A DNA stretch of 10,928 nucleotides from Gemmatimonadota bacterium. GTDB lineage: Bacteria; Gemmatimonadota; Gemmatimonadetes; Longimicrobiales; Gaopeijiaceae. The translations under genes were made by a program, and so were the position numbers. The stretch lies in contig SKZC01000480.1 of NCBI GenBank assembly GCA_007127575.1, positions 1-10,928 on the forward strand. The letters run 5' to 3'. Within the stretch, counting starts at the first letter, position 1, and each line of letters begins with the position of its first letter. The notes under the pieces were generated by a model. That model was not told the origin of the DNA. It saw only the letters and a program-made list of their open reading frames with translations, and ran no database searches. Below are positions 5,223 through 10,928 of this stretch, one piece after another.

Positions 5223-7118
5223 TCACCAGTGTCTCCGGAGCCATGCTTCCAGGCTCAGCGGCCACCAAATGTCGTGACGTACGGGTTCTCCTCGGAGATA
5301 GCCTTCGTAAGCCCGGGAGACCTCCGAGGCGTCCATGAAGCCGAGGCGCTCGCTGCGGGAGTCCGAGATCAGCCGGCGCACGGTGTCCCGCTCCTTCTCC
5401 TTCATGCCGAGCTCGAAGAGACCTGAGGGAATGATCTTGCTCATGCCGTTCCGCACCTCTCGGGGCATGCAGGGTCCCATCGCCCGGCGAGCGAGCCGCT
5501 TCGGCTCCGAAATCCGGTTCACCAGGTCCTGAGGGATGGCCAGGATGAATTCGGCCAACCTCCGGTCGGACCAGGGGTCGGCCCACGAAATCCCGGCTCG
5601 AGCGGCGGCCCGGTTGTGCCAGAGCGCCATCCGGTGTCCGCCTACGCGGAAGATCCTCCCGTACCGGCCCCGTCGTGCGGTTCCCCGGACGGGAGGACTC
5701 GGGGCGATCTCGCGGAGGATGTCTTCCAGGCCGATCCGGGTGGCGAAGGCCTCCGCGACCCACCCCGGGATACGACGTCGGACGCGGCTCTCCCGTCCGA
5801 GCGCCTCCAGAATCGGACGAAGCATCTCCACTCTGGCGAAGCGCCGAGAGCTTCCGCCATACGCCTGGAACTCGCGGAGGGCCGCCCGCCACCGCCCCCG
5901 GCCGACGAGTCCTGGAACATCGTAGATCCAGTCGCCCACCATCTCGTCTCCCCGGTCACCCGCCAGGAGGAGGGCGACGCCTTCGTCACGAGCGGTGGCG
6001 AACGTGCGCTCCGTGAGTTGCTGGTAGACGGGGGTGAACGGGTCATCCCGGTACGGCCCCGGATCGAGGAGGCTCTTGACCGGCCAGGCGTCGTCTCCCG
6101 GAATCCCCGTTACCGGGATCCCGCAGTGCCGGGCAAGGACGTCACTGATGTGCCGCTCATCGCAGGCCGGCAGCTTCTCGAATGCCGAGCTGTACGCCCG
6201 TACCTCCGACGTGGCTGCGGGCCCACGCTGGTCCATGACCCGCGCGGCTGCCGCTGCAATGCTGCCGGAATCCGTCCCTCCGCTGAGGCGGATTCCCACC
6301 GGGCGATGGCTCCGCAGACGGGACCGGACCGCTTCGGTGAAAAGCTCCCGGAAATGTTCAGCGTACTCCCCGTCCCGCCGATACCGGATGCGGGCTTCCG
6401 GATCGATATCCCAGTAACGCCACGTCCGGACTCCGTTCGGGGTGGCAGAGAGCGCGTGCCCGGGGGCGAGCTGGGCGATGCCCTGGAAGAAGCTCCAGTG
6501 GGACGGCCCCCATGCGCCGGCCAGGTACGCACCGACCGCGGGCTCGAAGAGTTTGGTCGGCACTTCCGGAACGGCCAGGATCTGCTCGGCCTCGGTGGCG
6601 AAGAGGAGCCGATCTCGCTCCTCCCGGTAGTGGAGTCCCCGCATACCCATGGGGTCACGGGCGGCAAGGAGCCGCCGCTCACGCTCGTCCCAGATGACGA
6701 AGGCGAAATCACCCACCAGCTCCCGGGCGCAGGCCTCGCCCCAGCGCCGATACGCTGCAAGGATCACCGCTCCGTCTCCCACGGGAGATCCGTTTTGGCG
6801 CACACCAAGCCCAAGTCGTGCGAGAACCTCGTTCCGGTTGTCGATCCGCGCGTCCGCCACCAGGACGAGGCCCGCCTCGCGGTCTACCAGGGGCTGTGGC
6901 TCGTGCACCGATTCCGGCGTGACGTTGAGCGCGAGGTAGCCGAGCTCCACTCCGTTCTGGCGCCAGACACCGCGCCCGTCGGGCCCGCGAAACGCCCCCG
7001 CAGCCAGCATCGGGCCGAGGACGTCCCCCTCTTCCGGCCAGTCTTCGGTCCCACCGGGTGTCTCTACTAGCCCGCCCCGTTCGGGGGTGAAGGTCACGCT
7101 CCCACAGATCCCACTCAC
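5223..7118 (-). CDS. Lasso cyclase, asparagine synthetase-like, first copy (C1)
   Basis: A 631-residue asparagine synthetase homologue with the same domain order as the downstream copy. The glutaminase-like half has Cys5 (MSGICG), RGPDG (44-48), ADARIDNRNEV (88-98) and GDFAFVIWD (136-144). The synthetase half has SGGTDSGS (279-286), AGDRGDE (386-392) and Lys540 in SEPKRLARRAM. It keeps the full acidic GDE motif that is altered in C2, so if only one copy is an active macrolactam synthetase this is the stronger candidate. It starts with GTG at 7116-7118, which overlaps the kinase stop by four bases (GTGA). A GGAGG lies six bases upstream, so it is translationally coupled to the kinase. Compared with C2 the N-terminus carries an insertion at about residues 13-31. 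Confidence 0.92.
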   Translation of the reverse strand: MSGICGSVTFTPERGGLVETPGGTEDWPEEGDVLGPMLAAGAFRGPDGRGVWRQNGVELGYLALNVTPESVHEPQPLVDREAGLVLVADARIDNRNEVLARLGLGVRQNGSPVGDGAVILAAYRRWGEACARELVGDFAFVIWDERERRLLAARDPMGMRGLHYREERDRLLFATEAEQILAVPEVPTKLFEPAVGAYLAGAWGPSHWSFFQGIAQLAPGHALSATPNGVRTWRYWDIDPEARIRYRRDGEYAEHFRELFTEAVRSRLRSHRPVGIRLSGGTDSGSIAAAAARVMDQRGPAATSEVRAYSSAFEKLPACDERHISDVLARHCGIPVTGIPGDDAWPVKSLLDPGPYRDDPFTPVYQQLTERTFATARDEGVALLLAGDRGDEMVGDWIYDVPGLVGRGRWRAALREFQAYGGSSRRFARVEMLRPILEALGRESRVRRRIPGWVAEAFATRIGLEDILREIAPSPPVRGTARRGRYGRIFRVGGHRMALWHNRAAARAGISWADPWSDRRLAEFILAIPQDLVNRISEPKRLARRAMGPCMPREVRNGMSKIIPSGLFELGMKEKERDTVRRLISDSRSERLGFMDASEVSRAYEGYLRGEPVRHDIWWPLSLEAWLRRHW

Positions 7119-8125
7119 GGGTGCCCTCCGCCCACCGGCACTCGAGCCTCCGCCAGGTCTTCGAGGATTGCTTCCCGGACCCGGGGCAGGTGCTCCAGGC
7201 CGTCGGGATAAATCAGTCGCTTCGCAGGGACACGGGCGGCGACCTTTCCGAGCAGGGGAAGGCGCGTGCGGGCGAAGCCCATTGCGTCCACGGTCCGCGG
7301 AAGGAAAGAGGTGCGAACGAGTTCGATGACCGTCCGGCTCACCGGGAGGGGCTGGATCTGAATGTCCCGTGGAGCATGGGAAGGCGGACGGCGCTCCGGG
7401 AGGTAGAAGCCGCCCAGAGGCACCGGCTCATCGTGGAAGCTACCGAAGGACCCGGCGCCCACACCCAGTCGCCGCTTGGCGAACGACGGGTGAGCCAGGG
7501 GAAGCTCTTCCGATCCGCCCACGAAGTGTTCGGCGAGGTCGGGCCAGAAGCGCATGGAGGGGTAGCCCGGGCGGCCCAGGATTACCTCTCCCTCTTCGTC
7601 GATCCCCAGGACGTCATCGGTGAGCAGGGGGAAGCCGGCCTGGAGCGCGGTCGCCGCCAGCGAGCTCTTCCCACCCTTGTTCGTGGCGACGAAAACCACC
7701 GCTGCCCCGTCCACCACGACGGCGGACGCGTGGAGCATGGGCACCCCTCTGCGCTCGAACCAGTAGGCGAAGACGGCTCCCAGGAGGTGGATCTCCACCA
7801 TGTGAGCGTAGGCCGTGTCGAGGAGGTAACATGTGATCTGGTCGTCACTCACGAGGAAATCGGCCACCTCGCTGAAGCGCACGAGGTCCATGCGACGCCC
7901 GGAATGGACCGCCATGAAGGGTGCCCCGCTGTTGAGACGGACCGGGCTGGCGAACGCCGGCTCATCGGAGACGTCCGCAAGGGGGGGAGTCGGTCCTTCC
8001 ACGCAGCGAAAGGTGAGGTCCGGGTCCCCTTCCCCAGGGGGAAGGGCAGTGTCGAAATCGAACGCGCTCCGGACGTTCAGGCCGTAAACCCGGCGGATCC
8101 CGTCCCGGGCTCGGTTCTCACCCAC
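7115..8125 (-). CDS. HPr-kinase-like lasso peptide kinase
   Basis: A 336-residue protein whose C-terminal half matches the HPr serine kinase/phosphorylase fold: LHASAVVVDG with His132, a P-loop variant ATNKGGKSS (147-155), and LLTDDVLGI with Asp170/Asp171. Homologues in paeninodin-type lasso clusters phosphorylate a serine at the precursor C-terminus, and a similar tailoring role is likely here. The N-terminal 120 residues are less conserved; the motifs begin near residue 130. The start is GTG 8123-8125. It follows the upstream stop TGA by one base and has AGGAGG eight bases before it, so I prefer it over frames reaching back to 8179 or 8230. The 3' end overlaps the first cyclase by four bases. 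The precursor does not end in Ser, so the target residue (Ser40, Ser43, a Thr, or another peptide) is unknown. Confidence 0.88.
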   Translation of the reverse strand: MGENRARDGIRRVYGLNVRSAFDFDTALPPGEGDPDLTFRCVEGPTPPLADVSDEPAFASPVRLNSGAPFMAVHSGRRMDLVRFSEVADFLVSDDQITCYLLDTAYAHMVEIHLLGAVFAYWFERRGVPMLHASAVVVDGAAVVFVATNKGGKSSLAATALQAGFPLLTDDVLGIDEEGEVILGRPGYPSMRFWPDLAEHFVGGSEELPLAHPSFAKRRLGVGAGSFGSFHDEPVPLGGFYLPERRPPSHAPRDIQIQPLPVSRTVIELVRTSFLPRTVDAMGFARTRLPLLGKVAARVPAKRLIYPDGLEHLPRVREAILEDLAEARVPVGGGHP

Positions 8126-8126
8126 G

Positions 8127-9404
8127 TCAGGCCCCTCCTGCCGGGCGGCTCCCTGCCGTCCGTTCGCTTCGGGAGCCATCGGTGGCCAGGATGCCCCGAT
8201 CCCCAAGATCTCGGATGAGGTCCTGGACATCCTCCCTGAGCTCCGCCTCGGCCGCGTCGTATTGGCGGCCCAGAATCGAGGCCACCTTCACGGGATCTCC
8301 CGTGGCCATCAGGTGCTCCCACATCTCTCCCGCCACGCCCGGCAAGCGCACCACCTCCCGGGATTCCAGGTTCGCCACGACCACGGCATCCCCCAGCGTA
8401 CCGAAGAACGTGCGGCGAGCGGGCCGCACGGGCCCGTTGGCGGTCCTCTGCACCTGGATCCGCTCTTGGCCCTCCTCCGATCCGAAGCGGTTCTTGAGGC
8501 ACCGCTCGGGAGGAGCCACCCGCCATCCCGGCTCTTCCCGCTGACGCCGAGGGTTCCAGACGGCGAGGTCCGGCTCGCTCCATGGGAAGGAGATCCGGTC
8601 CGGCCTTCCCACCCAGTAGCAGCGGCCGTTCGCACGGGCCATCCACCGGTCCCGCCACGCCGCGTACTCGTTCCCCATGAGCTCGGGGCCATGGTCGTGG
8701 AGATCCTGGGCGGCCAGGACCGCTACTACTCGCTCCTCTCGGGTCTCAATGGCCCGTCGCAGCGAGGGGTGGGAGTAGAGATGAGCGAAGATGACGGAAC
8801 CGACGGGACCGTCTGCCAAAGCCGGGTGGCCTTGAAGGTACTCTCCGAATCGGTGTCCTGTGAGTGCGCAGTCGTCCACGACTACCGCACGCCCACCCGG
8901 ACCGGGTCGGCTCATCGACAACTGTTCCCTGCGGAGACCCAGGACGTACGAAAGCATACCCAGCACGATGAGACCGCCGCGGGGGATGCTCGTGAACGTC
9001 ATTGCGGAAACGGCCGTCCGTCCGAAACGTCCGATGAGCTTTTCACCCAGGGCTTCGCAGTCGGCCTCCACCGTGGAGTAATCCACGTGCCGGAGCCGTT
9101 TTAGCCCTTGTCGTAGCTGTCCGGGCAGCATTTGAAGCCTGGACACGTCCTCGTCGGTGAGGTTTCCCAGGACGGCGAGGCCGGCCGGAGGATCGGTCCG
9201 TACGACTATGATGGCGTCGCGCATCGCCGCCCAGGCCGGGCTGGATGCCAGACCTCGAGCCAGGGCCAGGAGCCGCTCGTCGGTTTCGGCGGCCTCATCC
9301 TCCTCCCCTGCGCGATCCCCTCCCCCGACACGATCATCCCCCCCGAAAGGGTAGAGATGGAGTGGAATGATGTCCTCGGGTTCCAGGGACAACCCCACCA
9401 CCAT
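8127..9404 (-). CDS. Phosphoribosyltransferase-like domain fused to a C-terminal PqqD/RRE domain
   Basis: A protein of about 425 residues with two recognisable parts. Residues about 120-235 look like a type I phosphoribosyltransferase: IPRGGLIVLGMLSYVLGL (140-157), then the PRPP-loop pattern AVVVDDCALTG (173-183) with Asp177, Asp178, Thr182 and Gly183. The usual third Thr/Ser after TG is replaced by His-Arg. Residues about 335-410 form a PqqD-like RRE: VVVANLESREVVRLPG, MWEHLMATGD, then a helical end closing in LIRDLGDRGIL. Family logic says the RRE binds a RiPP leader, so this is probably a leader-guided PRPP-using or PRTase-derived enzyme; the reaction is not known to me. It is the first gene of the minus-strand run and its stop is one base before the kinase start. 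The start is uncertain: ATG 9404 has no good ribosome site, and ATG 9489-9491 (454 residues) would add a hydrophilic stretch starting in an AT-rich palindrome. The frame open to 10112 is antisense to the next gene. Confidence 0.85.
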   Translation of the reverse strand: MVVGLSLEPEDIIPLHLYPFGGDDRVGGGDRAGEEDEAAETDERLLALARGLASSPAWAAMRDAIIVVRTDPPAGLAVLGNLTDEDVSRLQMLPGQLRQGLKRLRHVDYSTVEADCEALGEKLIGRFGRTAVSAMTFTSIPRGGLIVLGMLSYVLGLRREQLSMSRPGPGGRAVVVDDCALTGHRFGEYLQGHPALADGPVGSVIFAHLYSHPSLRRAIETREERVVAVLAAQDLHDHGPELMGNEYAAWRDRWMARANGRCYWVGRPDRISFPWSEPDLAVWNPRRQREEPGWRVAPPERCLKNRFGSEEGQERIQVQRTANGPVRPARRTFFGTLGDAVVVANLESREVVRLPGVAGEMWEHLMATGDPVKVASILGRQYDAAEAELREDVQDLIRDLGDRGILATDGSRSERTAGSRPAGGA

Positions 9405-9473
9405 GGGCCGGCGCGGGGACCCTGATTCCGGATCGAGGGCGGGCTTCACGTGTGTGTCCAAGTCCGAGGTATC

Positions 9474-9497
9474 CGTGCTACATATGTGCATAGCATG
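9474..9497. promoter_or_regulatory. AT-rich palindromic island, possible operator or promoter of the PRTase-RRE operon
   Basis: TGCTA (9476-9480), ten bases, then TAGCA (9491-9495) form an inverted repeat. It encloses the perfect 8-base palindrome ACATATGT (9480-9487) and is flanked by one more matching C/G pair (9474/9497). It is locally AT-rich in otherwise very GC-rich DNA and lies about 70-90 bases before the preferred start of the PRTase-RRE gene. A dyad binding protein is plausible. The element overlaps the alternative start at 9491. Confidence 0.35.
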
Positions 9498-9572
9498 CGA
9501 TGCTCCGAGCACCCTGTTGGCTCCACCACGCCACAGCGCGGCTTCACTTCCGACTACGGTCCCTCTCAGAGT

Positions 9573-9604
9573 CCATGGCACCACGGGGGCCCCGTGGTGC
9601 ATGG
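9573..9604. repeat. Inverted repeat in the divergent promoter region
   Basis: GCACCACGGGG (9578-9588), a single central G, then CCCCGTGGTGC (9590-9600) make a perfect 11-base inverted repeat. Allowing one unpaired base (9577) it extends by four pairs, CCAT (9573-9576) with ATGG (9601-9604). A one-base centre is poor for an RNA hairpin and more like a two-fold-symmetric protein-binding site. It is about 77 bases before the nucleotidyltransferase start and 170 before the PRTase-RRE start. No regulator gene is in the window. Confidence 0.45.
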
Positions 9605-9680
9605 GCTGGATGAGCAGTGCAGGAAGAGTGCCGCAGGCCGGGGTGGCCCCCGGCACAGAAGGTGCACGTAGCGGTGGACC

Positions 9681-10928
9681 ATGACTCAGCCACGCACGGG
9701 AATCGTTCCATCGGAGGTGGAGCGCGAGCTGATCTTCTTGTGCGCCCGCACCCGCCTGGACGCTGTCGGAGTGAAGAGACTCCGGGAGCTTACGTCCATG
9801 GAGGTGGATTGGGCATGGATGCTGAAAGAGGCGGCGTGGCACGATACCATCCCGCTCCTTCATCACCACCTTTCCCGGCACGTGCCCGATGCCCTCCCAT
9901 CGGCACTCTCCGACGAGCTCCGGGACCGCTTTCGCATCGAGGTCCGCCACAACCTCCTCCTCGCCGCCCGACTTGGCGAGCTCCTGCGCGGTCTCGACGC
10001 CCTGGGGGTCTCTGCCATCGCCCTGAAGGGCCCCGTGCTCGAAACGTTGCTGTATCCCACTACAGGACTCCGAAGCTTCGGCGACCTGGACGTGGTGGTG
10101 CAGCCCGAGCACGCGCGATTAGCGATGGCGTTCTTGAAGGAGTGCGGCTACCGCCCGCAGTTCCACCTGGAAGGGGCACGGGAGAAGATGTACCTCCGGA
10201 CCCGGTACGCCATGCCCTTCCTGGCGCCTGACGACGGCACGTGGGTGGACCTGCACTGGGGCCTGGCCAAGAGGTACTTCGCAGCCCCGCTGCAGCCGGC
10301 GGCTCTCCGGCGGGAAACCCAAGCGGTGACCCTGGGCGGAACCCAGGTGGATACCCTGCGCCCGGACCTCCTCCTCGTCACCCTCTGCATCCATGGCGCC
10401 AAGCACGGCCCCTTCCCCTGGCCCAGGCTCAAGTGGATCTCGGACCTGGACGCGTTCGTGTACACCCATCGGGACCTGGACTGGGACACGGTGCTGGGGA
10501 GGGCCGGCCGTCTCGGATGCCGGAGAATGGTCCTCCTGGGCCTGGGCCTGGCACATGGGGTGCTGGGCTCCCCCCTCCCGGCGCGGGTGGAGGGGGAGGT
10601 GATGCGAGACAAGGCCGTGCAGCGATACGTGGAGGACATCGAATCCCGGCTTCTCGCGAAGCCGCAAGGATACGGATTTCGGGAGCGTACGACCTTCGAT
10701 GTAGCGATCCGGGAGCGCTCCCGGGATCGGGCCCGGTATCTCCTCCGCCGCCTCCTGAGCCCCGAGAAACGGGATTGGTGGAACACCCGGCTCCCTCGGG
10801 CACTGACCTTCCTCCACGTTCCATTTCGGGTGAGCCGACTCGCCGGCCGGTACGTGGCCCGGCCCGCCAGAATACGGGGCCTTTTCCGGAAGGAGGAGGC
10901 GAAGAAAGAACCGCTCTCCTCCGGCCGA
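9681..10928 (+). CDS. Nucleotidyltransferase family protein of RiPP clusters (NTP_transf_5-like), 3' end beyond window
   Basis: The frame opens at ATG 9681, just after an in-frame TAG at 9669-9671, and stays open for 416 codons to the window edge. It is thus incomplete at its C-terminus. Motifs fit the uncharacterised nucleotidyltransferase family often found in lasso and other RiPP clusters: ALKGPVL (114-120), GLRSFGDLDVVV (129-140) with metal-binding Asp135 and Asp137, VDLHWGL (189-195) as the third acidic site, and HGAKHG with RLKWISDLDAF (238-259). By fold it should transfer a nucleotide or other NTP-derived group, and a peptide tailoring or protective role is inferred from its neighbours. 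It is divergent from all other genes, with only a weak GGTGG before the ATG. A long minus-strand frame runs across its first 430 bases but lacks motifs. Confidence 0.88.
   Translation, partial: MTQPRTGIVPSEVERELIFLCARTRLDAVGVKRLRELTSMEVDWAWMLKEAAWHDTIPLLHHHLSRHVPDALPSALSDELRDRFRIEVRHNLLLAARLGELLRGLDALGVSAIALKGPVLETLLYPTTGLRSFGDLDVVVQPEHARLAMAFLKECGYRPQFHLEGAREKMYLRTRYAMPFLAPDDGTWVDLHWGLAKRYFAAPLQPAALRRETQAVTLGGTQVDTLRPDLLLVTLCIHGAKHGPFPWPRLKWISDLDAFVYTHRDLDWDTVLGRAGRLGCRRMVLLGLGLAHGVLGSPLPARVEGEVMRDKAVQRYVEDIESRLLAKPQGYGFRERTTFDVAIRERSRDRARYLLRRLLSPEKRDWWNTRLPRALTFLHVPFRVSRLAGRYVARPARIRGLFRKEEAKKEPLSSGR

Larger units (their letters stand above)
9405..9680. other. Divergent intergenic region with candidate operators
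   Basis: This 276-base stretch separates the minus-strand operon from the plus-strand nucleotidyltransferase and should carry both promoters. It contains a long inverted repeat (9573-9604) and an AT-rich palindromic island (9474-9497). I found no small frame with a lasso-leader motif on either strand, so there is no sign of a second precursor here. Confidence 0.5.

Noticed and set aside
3821..5338. 505-residue plus-strand frame over the second cyclase
   Set aside because: It is antisense to a well-supported gene and rich in Pro, Arg and Gly with no recognisable motif; this is the usual high-GC shadow frame.
5616..7070. 484-residue plus-strand frame over the first cyclase
   Set aside because: Same reasoning: antisense to a conserved enzyme, and no motif or ribosome site.
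7121..8218. 365-residue plus-strand frame over the kinase
   Set aside because: A mirror frame of the kinase gene with no domain signature.
8126..8230. Upstream starts of the kinase at 8230 or 8179
   Set aside because: Both overlap the RRE end of the preceding gene and lack ribosome sites, whereas GTG 8125 follows AGGAGG and the upstream stop by one base.
9405..9680. A second lasso precursor in the divergent intergenic region
   Set aside because: I scanned both strands for Tyr-x-x-Pro followed by Gly and Thr at the leader spacing and found none.
9405..10112. N-terminal extension of the PRTase-RRE frame to 661 residues
   Set aside because: The added part is antisense to the nucleotidyltransferase gene and crosses the divergent promoter region. 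It has low-complexity, motif-free sequence and no ribosome site.
1..10928. CRISPR arrays, tRNA genes, insertion sequences or attachment sites
   Set aside because: No regularly spaced direct repeats, no cloverleaf-like sequence, no transposase motif and no terminal inverted repeats with target duplications were seen.

Overview
The window is a lasso-peptide (RiPP) biosynthetic gene cluster from a high-GC bacterium. Coding third positions are strongly G/C and several genes have clear AGGAGG-type ribosome binding sites. Separate B1 (leader-binding) and B2 (protease) genes, an HPr-kinase-like gene and a nucleotidyltransferase recall proteobacterial, bacillar and other non-actinobacterial 'tailored' lasso clusters. 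No phylogenetic marker is present, so the phylum is not assigned.

Layout: all but one of the genes lie on the minus strand and read from about 9.4 kb down to 0.1 kb. In transcription order they are (1) a phosphoribosyltransferase-like protein fused to a C-terminal PqqD/RRE domain (9404-8127); (2) an HPr-kinase-like peptide kinase (8125-7115); (3) and (4) two tandem paralogous asparagine-synthetase-type lasso cyclases (7118-5223 and 5194-3290); (5) an ABC exporter with fused membrane and ATPase domains (start uncertain, 3210-1387); (6) a 248-base gap with possible promoter elements; (7) a 46-residue lasso precursor (1138-998); (8) a large stem-loop (978-924); (9) a free-standing PqqD-like B1 protein (903-592); (10) a transglutaminase-fold B2 leader peptidase (608-114). 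Divergently, on the plus strand, a nucleotidyltransferase-family gene starts at 9681 and runs off the window end. The 276-base divergent intergenic region holds two inverted repeats that could be operators.

How it probably works (family knowledge plus inference): B1 binds the precursor leader (YxxPxIxxxGxxxxxT motif) and presents it to B2, which cuts after the leader. One or both cyclases activate an Asp side chain with ATP and close the macrolactam ring. The ABC protein exports the product. The kinase, nucleotidyltransferase and phosphoribosyltransferase-RRE fusion are three candidate phosphoryl, nucleotidyl or ribosyl-phosphate transfer enzymes that could decorate the peptide.

Most unusual points: the PRTase-RRE fusion, two cyclases for a single visible precursor, a predicted core with no aromatic residue, and a kinase in a cluster whose precursor ends in Arg rather than Ser. 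Every intergenic stretch is under 300 bases. I see no tRNA, rRNA, CRISPR array or insertion sequence.
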